Part shown: positions 21,100-33,690 of the stretch, in pieces
Position numbering within the stretch: position 1 is the first letter of the stretch
Layout of the letters: each line of letters starts with the position of its first letter
Made by a program: the position numbers and the translations under genes
The notes under the pieces: model-generated
Told to the model about the DNA's origin: nothing
The model's database searches: none
The model's input: the letters and a program-made list of their open reading frames with translations, nothing else
Assembly (NCBI GenBank): GCA_903813345.2
Contig: CAIIXF020000001.1
Location: 33,932,866-33,996,865 of the forward strand
DNA: 64,000 nt
Direction of reading: 5' to 3'
From: Owenia fusiformis
Taxonomy: Eukaryota; Annelida; Polychaeta; Sabellida; Oweniidae

Positions 21100-21200
21100 G
21101 TTCTGAAACAAAACAACCCAAACCCGTACACACATGGCAATATAACACTTATAATAATAATAAAAGTGAGCGACTCCTTTTTTGGGCAAATGTATCCATC

Positions 21201-21508
21201 ATACAATTACCAGAAGTGCCATACTGCCAAACGCAACATTCCTGGAGTGCCCCTCCCCCCATTTACTAGTCCGAAAGATTTCATAACAAATATTTTAACT
21301 AATATATTACTAAAAGGCCATTATTGTAAATGTGTATACAAAATTACTATACAAAATTAAAGTACTGATTTTTGTTGATATTCACTAGCTACTATGTTTT
21401 TTGGAAATATTGCTACTACTCTAGTCGTACGCACTATAGAGCAAATGCAGTGAAATGAAAGGCAGGCACCAGACATTTCATGTCTAATGTATCAGCCTTA
21501 TTATTCAT
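21201..21508. other. Unassigned AT-rich stretch upstream of gag
   Basis: It may contain the 5' leader or terminal repeat of the YR retrotransposon. No repeat of the 3' side could be recognised by eye. No other feature is seen. Confidence 0.35.
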
Positions 21509-21698
21509 TTTTTGCATCATATAACACTGCTTTGTATTGCATCATATTACACTACGTTGTATTGCATCATATTGCTCTGCATTGTATTGCATCATATTGC
21601 ACCGCATTGTATTACATCATATTGCACCACATTGTATTGCATCATATTGCACTGCATTGTATAACATCATATTGCACTGCATTGTATTGCATCATATT
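21509..21698. repeat. 25-bp minisatellite, about 7.6 copies
   Basis: The unit is close to TATTGCATCATATTGCACTG plus CATTG, with point differences between copies. Internal ATTGCATCATATTGCA has near-palindromic character. Open frames across it (Cys/Ile/His-rich) are translation artefacts of the repeat. Confidence 0.9.
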
Positions 21699-21712
21699 CC
21701 GTATTTACCATT

Positions 21713-22310
21713 TCGTTACAGTTTTATTACATAAAATGTTATTTATAAGATTATAATTTTCAAACATTGAAAATATTTTATACAATATCAATTAAAAGAT
21801 ATGAAATGGCCCAAAATAATATATTTTCAATGGAACCCTTTGCAAGGGTCACTTCAACATAACGCCACATGTAATCTGTACGCATACGCCCTCTTTTAAT
21901 GAACATTATCTTTGAAACCATATTAGAATCGAATCTGATAAAAGTGCGCATGTCCTGGATGTGCTGCGCGCTAGAATCGGGAAATCTCAAAGTTCTCCTC
22001 GTTAGAGCCATCAATATTATCCAAAATTGTCATTTCGCTGGTTCACTCCGCAGTCTTTCGAAAAAAATCAAATTCGTGGTGCCACGAATTTTTATTCGTT
22101 TTTTATTCACAGATAATCATTTTTTCATCGCGCACTGAATGCCGGAATTTCTGCGCACTTTATTTTAATTAACTTTGCACAACGCGGCCCCTGTAATTCA
22201 TTCAGTGCGCGATGAAATCTATCTGACTGGGCCGCGGTGTGTGATATCACTCCCATGTTAAAACTCCATTCGATTTTGAATTATGCGCATGTCCCCTATA
22301 GCTTTCCGTA
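21713..22310. repeat. Duplicated AT-rich unit, copy A, split by an insert
   Basis: It begins CGTTACAGTTTTATTACATA and ends ...CCCCTATAGCTTTCCGTA. Compared with copy B it carries an extra block of about 212 bases (roughly 22028-22240) between TATCCAAAATTGT and GTGATATCAC. The 78-codon minus-strand frame at 21778-22014 is conserved with copy B but has no recognisable family. Confidence 0.8.
22028..22240. repeat. About 212-bp hairpin-bearing insert in copy A
   Basis: It is present in copy A and absent from copy B. It contains the exact inverted pair TCATCGCGCACTGAATG (22125-22141) and CATTCAGTGCGCGATGA (22199-22215), plus ATTCGTGGTGCCACGAAT near 22072-22089. It could be a small transposon insertion, or sequence that copy B lost by deletion. 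No clear target duplication is seen. Confidence 0.55.
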
Positions 22311-22698
22311 CGTTACAGTTTCATTACATAAAATGTTATTTATAAGATTATAATTTTCAAACATTGAAAATATTTTAAACAATATCAATTAAAAGATATG
22401 AAATGGCCCAAAATAATATATTTTCAATGGAACCCTTTGCAAGGGTCACTTCAACATAACGCCACGTGTAATCTGTATGCATACGCCCTCTTTTAATGAA
22501 CATTATCTTTGAAACCATATTAGAATCGAATCTGATAAAAGTGCGCATGTCCTGGATGTGCTGCGCGCTAGAATCGGGAAATCTCAAAGTTCTCCTCGTT
22601 AGAGCCATCAATATTATCCAAAATTGTGTGATATCACGCCCATGTTAAAACTCCATTCGATTTTGAATTATGCGCATGTCCCCTATCGCTTTCCGTAG
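22311..22698. repeat. Duplicated AT-rich unit, copy B
   Basis: It repeats copy A from CGTTACAGTTTCATTACATA to CCCCTATCGCTTTCCGTA, without the hairpin insert and with only scattered substitutions. It abuts copy A directly, so this is a tandem duplication of an about 388-bp unit. Confidence 0.85.
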
Positions 22699-23980
22699 GT
22701 AGCACACTATAGCGCAGCGATATTTGACCTTACATTAACATACCTACACATGTCCCCTAATAATTTTTATTATAACTGTTCAATATACCTCCGGCTTTTA
22801 GGCTGAATTATGCCTGCCATTAACAAAGGTCAAAAAATCACCAAAAATTAAAATCCCAATTTTTCACAATTTGGAGTACACAATGCAACAGAAAATAATA
22901 CAAAATGATTTTAAATATATGATTTAGGTTTCTAAGCTATAAGTTAGAGGTTATTTTTCTTATCAATACCCAAAAATATGTTATCAGTGTATCGACGTTT
23001 TGTATTGTTTCTCAGGTATTAATAAGATAAATGCTACAAATGAATCACTTTTATATTGGAATGACAAATGTTTAAATTATGCTTGTTTTTCACAAAAGGG
23101 GTCTCAAGACGTTTTGAGATATTCAGCGGTGAAAATTATCAATAAAGTGCTCTTCCTTGACTAATTGGGACTACAGCTAATATTCTATTTCCCGTAGTTA
23201 GATATAGCTCAGTTGCTTATAAAACAACCATCAAGACTTGATCGAATTCATGAATAATTGAGAAAAATCGTTATAATTATCTTCCTAAAATCTGATTGTA
23301 TCCAGCGGTAAGGTCAAAAAACAAACAGCCATCAGAAAACTTGATGATAGCCACAAGTAACGTCGAGGAAGAATTTCAAGGCGTTCAATTGCATATGACT
23401 CTAATTGATCATTAGACATGCCCTTGGAATATATGAACATTCCAATACCTCTGTAACATTTAATTAGATATAAATCTTACCTATTTGTTATTGTATTATG
23501 TTTTGTAAAACATGAACAATAATTTGCTATTAGACCCCTTGCGATTATATGGAACAATTCTGGTAATAATGGTAAGAAAACTAATATGTCCCCAATCATA
23601 AATTACCTAAATATTCCACATAATTTTGTTGTATCGGCTTGGCTCATATTTGAAAAATCAAAACAAAATCTGAACAAAATCTGAAAAACACACTTGTATA
23701 ATTACACTAATTAAACACCGACATCTACGGTAAAATTAAAAAGTATATTTTTAAATTATGATAATTCATTTTTGTCCGTATGCTTAGAATAACGGTCTGT
23801 GTCTTATAAAATGTATAAAAGTTCGAATCAAAATATATACGTTTTTTGAACCCTTGTGATGAAAGACGTTTTTCGACCCGAAAGCCGGAAGTTTTTTCAG
23901 CAAATGGTATTTTAAAAGAATCAAGACATGTACATCTTCATAAATATTGCTTCAAATGTTGCTGCGCTATAGTGTGCTAC
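22699..23980. mobile_element. 1.28-kb segment bounded by perfect 20-bp inverted repeats
   Basis: GTAGCACACTATAGCGCAGC at 22699-22718 is matched by its exact inverted complement at 23961-23980. The inside is AT-rich without a recognisable transposase. No convincing target duplication flanks it: left TTCCGTAG, right GGATCCTT. A non-autonomous DNA transposon is the likely reading. Its right end lies only about 35 bases from the start of the satellite array. Confidence 0.6.
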
Positions 23981-25152
23981 GGATCCTTCATATTCGGAAG
24001 TCATACCATGGACAATTACTTCTATACCGTCTGTAGTCGCGTAGCCAATGTAGCTAGCGTAGCCACTGAATGCATGCTCCTAGGCTTACATCCAGACCCT
24101 GTGTTGCAGCGAAGCAAGTGTAGCTAGAGTAGCCACCGAATTCCTGCTCCTAAGCTCACCCCCAGAGCCTCTGTAGCCGTGTGGCGAGTGTATCTAGCGT
24201 AGCCATCGCATGCATGCTCCTTAGGTAACCTCTATACCCCAGTAGTTGTGTAGCCAGTTTAGCCATCGAATGCCTGCTCCTAGGCTTACTTCAAGACCCT
24301 GTGTAGCCGCCTCCAGACCCTCTGTAGCCGCGTAGCCAGTTTAGCTAGCAGAGCCTCCGAATGCCTGCTCCTATGCTTGCCTCCAGAACCTATGTACCCG
24401 CTAGAGTAGCCACTGCATGCATACTCCTTAGGTTTCCTCAAGACACTCTGTAGCCGCGTAGCGAGTGTACCGTACCTAGCGTAGCCACCGCATGCATGCT
24501 CCTTAGGTTACCTCTAGACACTCTGTAATAGCCTTACCAATGTCGCTAGCGTAGCCACCGAATGCATGCTCCTAGGCATATATCCAGACCGTGTGTAGCA
24601 GCGTAGCCACTGCATGCATACTCCTTAGGTTACCTCTATGCACTCTGTAGTGGCGTAGCCAGTGTAGCTAGCGTAGCCATTAAATGCATGATCCTAGGCA
24701 TACTTCCAGACCCTGTGTAGCGGCGTACACAGTGTAGCGAGCGTAGACACCGCATGCATGCTCCTTACGTTACCTCTATACACTCTGTAGTAGCGCCCTG
24801 TGTAGTTAGCGGAGCCACTGAATGCATGCTCCTAGGCTTACATCCAGACCCTGTGTAGCCGCTTAGCCAGTGTGGCTAGCAAAACCACCGCATGCATTCT
24901 CCTTAGGTTACCTCTATACCCCTGTAGTCGCGTAGCCAGTGTAGCTAGCGTAGCCACTGAATGCATGCTCCTAGGCTTACATCAAGACTCTGTGTAGCTT
25001 TGTAACCAGTGTAGCTAGCGTAGCCACTGAATGCATGCTCCTAGGCTTACTTCCAGACCCTGTGTAGCCGCGTAGACAGTGTAGCTAACGTAGCCACCGC
25101 ATGCATGCTCATAAGGTTACTTTTATACCCTCTGTAGTCCCCGTAGCCAGTG

Positions 25153-26008
25153 TACACTCCCCTCCATAAGTTTGGCAACCTTTTTTCTCTATTGAACTAC
25201 GTGTTAAAGCCTCTTTACGTTTGAATTTTTATTTACTTCACCGGCGATGAAATAACTTAAAATATTGATGGAAACGTAACTTGACTTTATTTCCAAATTT
25301 TCTCAATTTTTTTCCTCAATTACAAAAGGTCGAACATTGATGATAAAGATGAATTTTTGAAAATCGTCATTCCCATGTAATCCAATGGGAAATGGAGGGT
25401 TCGGGGGAAATCAGAAATCAGGATATCTTTTCAGTAAAAGATTCAGCAAAAAATATTTTTATATAGAAAATTGAATTTTCTAACTTTTTGAACACTAAAT
25501 GTTTAGTTTATTTGATGAATATTAAACTTACAGCGCTTCAAAGTCATTTTTGAAAAGAATTTTTCGCCTCCTGTGTTATTTCAATGGGAGAGAAACAATT
25601 TTGACTTTAAAGCCCTATAACTTTGTTGAACCTGAAGAAACATATCAATTTTTTGTTAAATGAAGTTAGCAAATTCAATTACCTGCCCAACTCGTATTTT
25701 TTGCAAAGACTTGGATGGATGGATATTCTGTCATATGACTTGCGGCAAACCTACCATTTCCCATTGGTTAACCTGGGAATGTCGATTTTCAAAAATTCAT
25801 CAAATTCATCATCAATTTTCGATCTATTGTAATTGAGGAAAAAAATTGAGAAAATTTGGAGGTATTGGAATTAAAGTCAAATTACGTTTCCATCAATAGT
25901 ATAAGTATTTTTATCGCAGGTTAAGTAAATAAAAATTCAAAGGTAAAGAGGCTTTAACACGTAGTTCAATGGGGGGAAAAGGTTGCCAAACTTATGGAGA
26001 GGAGTGTA
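25153..26008. mobile_element. Foldback element F1 inside the satellite, both ends present
   Basis: It is about 856 bp including TA at each end. The left end is TACACTCCCCTCCATAAGTT and the right end ...CTTATGGAGAGGAGTGTA, with one change in the right end. It lies in opposite orientation to the copy at 15952. The flanking satellite phases do not match each other perfectly (left GTAGCCAGTG, right CCTCCAGACC), so the array was rearranged at or after insertion. Confidence 0.88.
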
Positions 26009-29000
26009 CCTCCAGACCCTCTGTAGCCGCGTAGCCAGTGTAGCTAGCGTAGCCACCGCATGCATGCTCCTTACGTTACCTCTATACAGTCTGTAGTAGC
26101 GTACCCAGTGTAGCTAGCGGAGCCACTGAATGCATGCTCCTAGGCTTACATCCAGACCCTGTGTAGCAGCGTAGTCATTGTAGCTAGAGTACCCACTGCA
26201 TGCATGTCCCTTAGGTTACCTCTATGCACCCTGTAGTGGCTTAGCCAGTGTAGCTAGCGTAGCCATTAAATGCATGCTCCTAGGCATACTTCCAAACCCT
26301 GTGTAGCGGCGTACACAGTGTCGCTAGCGTAGCCACCGCATGCATGCTCCTTACGTTACCTTTATATCTCTGTAGTGGCGTAGCCAGTGTAGCTAGTGGA
26401 GCCACTGAATACATGCTCCTAGGCTTACATCAAGACCCTTTGAAGCATCGTAGCCAGTTTAGCTGTTTAGTAGTTTAGTCAGTGTTGCTAGAGTAGCCAC
26501 CGAATGCCTGCTCCTACCTCTGTAGCCGCGAAGCCAGTGTAGCTAGCGTAGCCATTGAATGCATGCTCCTAGGCTTACATCCAGACCTTGTGTAGCCGCA
26601 TAGACAGTGTAGTTAGCGTAGCCATCGCATGCAAGCTCCTAAGGTCACTTTTATACCCTCTGTAGTCCCCGTAGCCAGTGTAGCTAGCGGAGCCACTGAA
26701 TGCATGCTTCTAGTCTTACATCCAGACCTTGTGTAGCCGCTTAAGCCAGTGTGGCTAGCAAAACCACCGCATGCATTCTCCTTAGGTTACCTCTATACCC
26801 CTGTAGTCGCGTAGCCAGTGTAGCTAGCGTAGCCAATGAATGCATGCTCCTAGGCTTACATCAAGACCCTGTGTAGCTTTGTAACCAGTGTAGCTAGGGT
26901 AGCCACTGAATGCATGCTCCTAGGCTTACTTCCAGACCCTGTGTAGCCGCGTAGACAGTGTAGCTAACGTAGCCACCGCATGCATGCTCCTAAGGTTACT
27001 TTTATACCCTCTGTAGTCCCCGTAGCCAGTGTAGCTAGTGTAGCCACTGCATGAACTCTCCTAGGCTTACCTCCAGACCTTCTGTAGCCGCGTAGCCGGT
27101 TTACCTAGAGGAGCCTCCGAATGCCTGCTCCTAGGCTTGCCTCAAGAACCTATGTAGGCTCTAGAGTAGCCACTGCATGCATACTCCTTAGGTTACCTCG
27201 AGACACTCTGTAAAAGCCTAACCAGTGTAGCTAGCGTAGCCACTGCATGAACTCTCCTAGGCTTACCTCCAGACCCTCTGTGGCCGCGTAGCCAGTAAAG
27301 CTAGCGTAGCCACCGCATGTCTCCTCCTATGCACCGCATGCATGCTCCTTAGGTTACCTCTAGACACTCTGTAATAGCCTAACCAGTGTAGCTAGCGTAG
27401 CCACTGCATAAAGTCTCCTATACTAGGCTTACCTCCAGACCCTCTGTAGTAGCGTACCCAGTGTAGCTAGCGGAGCCACTGAATGCATGCTCCTAGGCTT
27501 ACATCCAGACCCTGTGTAGCCGCTTAGCCAGTGTGGCTAGCAAAGCCACCTCATGCATGCTCCTTAGGTTACTTTTATACCCTCTATAGTCGCGTAGCCA
27601 GTGTAGCTAGAGTTACCTCCAGAACCTCTGTAGCCGTGTAGCTAGCGTAGCTATCGCATACATTCTCCTAAGGTTACCTCTTTACCCTCTGTAGCTTCGT
27701 AGCGAGTGTAGCTAGCGTAGCAATTGAATGCATGCTCCTAGGCTTCTCTCCAGGCTTAGCTTAACCGCTTAGCCAGTGTGGCTAGCAAAGCCACCGAATG
27801 CCTTCTCCTAAGCTTACCTCCAGACCTTCTGTAGCCGTTTAGCGAGTGTAGCTAGCGTAGCCACCGCATGCATGCTCCTTAGGTTACCTCTATACACTCT
27901 GTAGTAGCGTACCCGGTGTAGCTAGCGGAGCCACTGAATGCATGGTCCTAGGCTTACATCCAGCCCCTGTGTAGCTGCATAGGCAGAAAAGCTAGCGTAG
28001 CCACTGAATGCATGCTCATAGGCATACATCCAGACCCTGTGTAGCCGCCTAGCCAGTGAAACCAACGTATGTCTGCTCCTAAGCTTACCTCCAGAACCCC
28101 TGTAGCCGCGTAACGAGGGTCGCTAGCGTAGCCACCGTATGCATGGTCCTTAGGTTACCTCTATACACTATGTAGTAGCGTACCCAGTGTAGCTAGCGGA
28201 GCCACTGAATGCATGCTCCTAGGCTTACATCCAGACCCTGTGTAGCAGCGTAGTCAGAGTAGCTAGAATAGCCTCCGAATGCCTGCTCCTCAGCTTACCT
28301 CAAGAACCTCTGTAGCCATTGTAGCTAGCTTATCCAGTGCTAGGCTTACATCCAGATCCTGTGTAGCAGCGTAGTCATTGTAGCTAGCGTAGCTACCGCA
28401 TGCATTCTCCTAAGGTTACTTTTATGCCCTCTGTAGTCGCGTAGCCAGTGTACCTAGCGTATCCAGTGAATGCAAGCTAGGCTTACATCCAGACCCTGTG
28501 TCGCAGCGTAGTCATTGCAGCTAGCGTAGCCACTGAAGGCCTGCTCCTAGGGTTACATCCAGACCCTGTGTAGCAGCGTAGTCAGTGTAGCTAGCGTAGC
28601 CTCCGAATGCCTGCTCCTAGGCTTACATCCAGACCCTGTGTAGCAGCGTAGCGAGTGTAGCTAGCGTAGCCACCGCATGCATGTTCCTTAGGTTTCCTCT
28701 ATACACTATGTAGTAGCGTACCCAGTGTAGCTAGCGGGGCCACTGAATGCATGCTCCTAAGCTTACATCCAGACCCTGTGTAGCAGCGTAGTCAGAGTAG
28801 CTAGAGTAGCCTCCGAATGCCTGCTCCTAAGCTTACCTCAAGAACCTCTGTAGCCATTGTAGCTAGCGTATCCAGTGAATGCATGCTAGGCTTACATCCA
28901 GACCCTGTGTAGCAGCGTAGTCAGTGTAGCTAGCGTAGCCATTGAAAGCCTGCTTCTAGGCTTACATCCAGACCCTGTGTAGCAGCGTAGCGAGTATAGC

Positions 29001-32000
29001 TAGCGTAGCCACCGCATGCATGTTCCTTAGTAGCCTATGTAGTAGCGTACCCAGTGTAGCTAGCGGAGCCACTAAATGCATGCTCCTAGGCTTACATCCA
29101 GACTCTGTGTAGCAGCGTAGTCAGGGTAGCTAGCGTAGCCTCCGAATGCCTGCTTCTAAGCTTAATCAGTGTGGCTAGCAAAGCACCGCATGCATTGTCC
29201 CAAGGTTACCTCTATACCCTCTGTAGCTGTGTAACGAGTGTAGCTAGCGTAGCCACTGAATGCATGCTCCTGAGGTTTCCTTTATACCCTCTGTAGTGGC
29301 GTAGCAAGTGTAGCTAGCGGAGCCACTGAATGCATGCTCCTAGGCTTACATCCAGAACTTCTTTAGCCGCGTAGACAGTGTAGCTAGCGTAGCCACCGCA
29401 TGCATGCTAGGCTTACATCCAGACCCTGTGTAGCAGCGTAGTCATTGTAGCTAGCGTAGCCACCGCATGCATACTCCTTAGGTTACCTCTATAGACTCTG
29501 TAGTAGCGTACCCTGTGTAGCTAGCGTAGCCACTGAGTGCATTGCTCCGAGGCTTACATCCAGACCCTGTATAGCAGCGTAGTCATTGTAGCTAGCGTAG
29601 CCACCGTATGCATACTCTTTAGATTACTTCTTTACACTCTGTAGAAGCGTACCCAGTGTAGCTAGCGTAGCCACTGAATGACTGCTCCTAGGCTTACCCT
29701 GTGTAGCAGCGTAGTCAGCGTAGTCAGAGTAGCTAGAGTAGCCTCTGTATGCCTGCTCCTAAGCTTACTACTAAGGTTACTTCTTTACCCTCTGTATTTG
29801 TGTGGCCATTGTAGCTAGTGTAGTCACAGAATGCATGCTCCTAGGCTTACATCCAGACCCTGTGTAGCTGCATAGGCAGTGAAGCTACCGTAGCCACTGA
29901 ATGCATGCTGATAGGCTTACATCCAGACCCTGTGTAGCCGCCTAGCCAGTGTAGCCACCTTATGTCTGCTACTAAGCTTACCTCCAGAACCTCTGTAGCC
30001 TCGTAACGAGTGTAGCTAGCGTAACCACCGCATGCATGCACCTAAGGTTACCTTTATACCCTCTGTAGAGGCTCAGCCAGTGCATCTTGCGTAGCCACTG
30101 AATGCACGCTCCTAGGCTTATATCTAGACCCTGTGTAGCAGCGTAGTTAGTGTAGCTAGCGTAGCCTCCGAATGCCTGCTACAGTGTGGCTAGCAAAAGC
30201 AGAGCATGCATTGTCCTAAGGTTACTTCTATACCCTGTGTAGTGGCGTAGCCAGTGTAGCTAGCGGAGCCACTGAATGCATGCTTCTAGGCTTACATCCA
30301 GAACCTCTATAGCCGCTTAGCGAGTGTACCTAGCGTAGCCACCGCATGCATGCTCCTTAGGTTACCTCTATACACTATGTAGTAGCGTACCCAGTGTAGC
30401 TAGCGGAGCCACTGAATGCATGCTCCTAGGCTTACATCCAGACCCTGTGTAGCAGCGTAGTCAGTGTAGCTAGCGTAGCTTCCGAATGCCTGCTCCTAGG
30501 CTTACCCTGTGTAGCAGCGTAGTTAGTGTAGCTAGCGTAGCCTCCGAATGCCTGCTACAGTGTGGCTAGCAAAAGCAGAGCATGCATTGTCCTAAGGTTA
30601 CTTCTATACCCTGTGTAGTGGCGTAGCCAGTGTAGCTAGCGGAGCCACTGAATGCATGCTTCTAGGCTTACATCCAGAACCTCTATAGCCGCTTAGCGAG
30701 TGTACCTAGCGTAGCCACCGCATGCATGCTCCTTAGGTTACCTCTATACACTATGTAGTAGCGTACCCAGTGTAGCTAGCGGAGCCACTGAATGCATGCT
30801 CCTAGGCTTACATCCAGACCCTGTGTAGTCAGCGTAGCCAGAGTAGCTAGAGTAGCCTCCGAATGCTTGCTCCTAAGCTTACCTCAAGAACCTCTGTAGC
30901 TAGCGTATCCAGTGAATGCATGCTAGGCTTACATCCAGACCCTGTGTAGCAGCGTAGTCAGTGTAGCTAGCGTAGCCATTGAAAGCCTGCTTCTAGGCTT
31001 ACATCCAGACCCTGTGTAGCAGCGTAGCGAGTGTAGCTAGCGTAGCCACCAAATGCATGCGCCTAAGGTTACTTCTTTACCCTCTGTAGTCGTGTGGCCA
31101 TTGTAGTTAGTGTAGCCACTGAATGCATGCTCCTAGGCATACTTCTAGACCCTGTGTAGCTGCCTAGCCAGTGAAGCTAGCATAGCTACCGCATACATTT
31201 TACTCTGTAGCAGCGTACCCAGTGTAGCTAGTGTAGTCACAGAATGCATGCTCCTAGGCTTACATCCAGACCCTGTGTAGCCGCATAGGCAGTGAAGCTA
31301 GTGTAGCCACTGGATGCATTCTCATAGGCTTACATCCAGACCCTGTGTAGCCGCCTAGCCAGTGTAGCCACCTTATGTCTGCTACTAAGCTTACCTCCAG
31401 AACCTCTGTAGCCGCGTAACGAGTGTACCTATCGTAGCCACCGCATGCATGCAACTAAGGTTACCTTTATACCCTCTGTAGAGGCATAGCCAGTGCATCT
31501 AGCGTAGCCACTGAATGCACGCTCCTTGGCTTATATCTAGACCCTGTGTAGCAGCGAAGTCAGTGTAGCAAGCGTAGCCTCCGAATGCCTGCTCCTAAGC
31601 TTAACCAGTGTGGCTAGCAAAAGCAACGCATGCATTGTCCCAAGGTTACGTCTCGTATTTTTTGCAAGGACTCGGATGGATGGATATTCTGTCATATGAC
31701 TTGCGGCAAACCTACCATTTTCCATTGGTTAACATGGGAATGTCGATTTTCAAAAATTCATCAAATCTATCATCAATTTTCGACCTATTATAATTGAGGA
31801 AAAAAATTGAGAAAATTCGGAGGTATTGGAATTAAGGTCAAATTACGTTCCCATCAATAGTTTAAGTATTTTCATTGCAGGTTAAGTAAATAAAAATTCA
31901 AAGGTAAAGAGGCTTTAACACGTAGTTCAATGGGGGAAAAAAGGTTGCCAAACTTATGGAGGGGAGTGTACCTTTATACCCTCTGTAGTGCCGTAGCAAG

Positions 32001-33690
32001 TGTAGCTAGCGGAGCCACTGAATGCATGCTCCTAGGCTTACATCCAGAACCTCTGTAGCCGCGTAGACACTGTAGCTAGCGTAGCCACTGAATGCATTGC
32101 TCCTAGTCTTACATCCAGACCCTGTGTAGCAGCGTAGTCATTGTAGCTAGCGTAGCCACCGCATGCATACTCCTTAGGTTACCTCTATAGACTCTGTAGA
32201 AGCGTACCCAGTGTAGCTAGCGTTGCCACTGAATGACTGCTCCTATGGTTACCTTGTGTAGCAGCGTAGTCAGAGTAGCTAGAGTAGCCTCTGAATGCCT
32301 GCTCCTAAGCTTACCTCAAGAACCTCTGTAGCTGCGTAGCGAGTGTAGCTAGCGTAGCCCCCAAATGCATGCACCTAAGGTAACTTCTTTACCCTCTGTA
32401 GTCGTGTGGCCATTGTAGCTAGCGTAGCCACTGAATGCATGATCCTTAGCTTACCTCTATACACCAGTAGTAGCGTAGACAGTGAAGCTAGCGTAGCCAC
32501 TGAATGCATGCTCATAGGCTTACATCCAGAACTTCTGTAGCCGCGTAGACAGTGTAGCTAGCGTAGCCACCGCATGCATGCTAGGCTTACATCCAGACCC
32601 TGTGTAACAGCGTAGTCATTGTAGCTAGCGTAGCCACCGCATGCATACCTCTTAGGTTACCTCTATACACTCTGTAGAAGCGTACCCAGTGTAGCTAGCG
32701 TAGCCACTGATTGACTACTCCTAGGCTTACCCTGTGTAGCAGCGTAGTCAGCGTAGTCAGAGTAGCTAGAGTAGCCTCCAAATGCCTGCTCCTAAGCTTA
32801 CCTCAAGAACCTATGTAGCTGTGTAGCGAGTGTAGACACCAAATGCATGCACCTAAGGTTACTTCTTTACCCTCTGTAGTCGCGTGGCCATTGTAGCTAG
32901 CGTAGCCACTGAATGCACGCTCCTAGGCTTACATCTATTCACCAGTAGTCGCGTAGACAATGAAGCTAGCGTAGCTACCGCATACATTCTCCTTAGGTAA
33001 CCTCTATACACCCAGTGTAGCTTGTGTAGTCACAGAATGCATGCTCCTAGGCTTACATCCAGACCCTGTGAAGCCGCATAGGCAGTGAAGCTAGCGTAGC
33101 CACTAAATGCATGCTGATAGGCTTACATCCAGACCCTGTGTAGCCGCCTAGCCAGTGTAGCCACCTTATGTCTGCTCCTAAGATTACCTCCAGAACCTCT
33201 GTAGCCGTGTAACGAGTGTAGCTAGCGTAGACACCGCATGCAAGCTCCTAAGGTCACTTTTATACCCTCTGTAGTCCCCGTAGGCAGTGTAGCTAGCTGA
33301 GCCACTGAATGCATGCGTAGACAGTGTAGCTAGCGTAGCCACCGCATGCATGCTAGGCTTACATCCAGACCCTGTGTAGCAGCGTAGTCATTGTAGCTAG
33401 CGTAGCCACCGCATGCATACTCCTTAGGTTACCTCTATACACTCTGTAGAAGCGTACCCAGTGTAGCTAGTGTAGCCTATGTAGCCACTGCATGCATACT
33501 CCTTAGGTTACCTCGAGACACTCTGTAAAAGCCTAACCAGTGTAGCTAGCGTAGCCACTGCATTAACTCTCCTAGGCTTACCTCCAGACCCTCTGTGGCC
33601 GCTTAGCCAGTGATGCTAGCGTTGCCACCGCATGTCTCCTACTAAGCTTACCTCAAGAACCTCTGTAGCCGCGTAGACACTGTAGCTAGC
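26009..33690. repeat. Satellite higher-order block 1
   Basis: It carries private landmarks that recur in later blocks: CTCCTACCTCTGTAGCCGCG at 26511, TCCAGGCTTAGCTTAACC at 27749, a minus-strand 64-codon frame at 29847-30041, and the truncated F1 element at 31651. It also contains a tandem duplication of about 365 bases (about 30135-30500 and 30500-30865) that block 2 lacks. Confidence 0.75.
31651..31970. mobile_element. Foldback element F1, left-truncated
   Basis: Only the right portion is present, starting at CTCGTATTTTTTGCAAGGAC and ending in an intact right TIR plus TA. The left junction is CAAGGTTACG directly on element sequence. The right flank continues CCTTTATACC, so the original target was probably the TA in GGTTACC of a monomer. 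Confidence 0.85.

Larger units (their letters stand above)
16867..21200 (-). mobile_element. Tyrosine-recombinase retrotransposon (DIRS/Ngaro order), degenerate
   Basis: The gene order on the minus strand is gag, zinc finger, RT, RNase H, YR. No methylase domain is seen between RNase H and YR, which favours a Ngaro-like over a classical DIRS1-like layout. At least three lesions interrupt coding: the gag/zinc-finger phase change, the RT/RNase H phase change, and the TGA inside YR. The boundaries given are those of the coding part. I could not identify the split direct or inverted terminal repeats. The 3' end probably extends past the foldback insertion at 15952-16829. Confidence 0.85.

Noticed and set aside
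21537-21734. His/Cys/Ile-rich frames at the 25-bp minisatellite
   Set aside because: They are a direct result of translating the tandem repeat in two phases.
23846-24127. 93-codon frame spanning the satellite start
   Set aside because: It runs across an element end and into satellite monomers, so it cannot be an ancestral gene.
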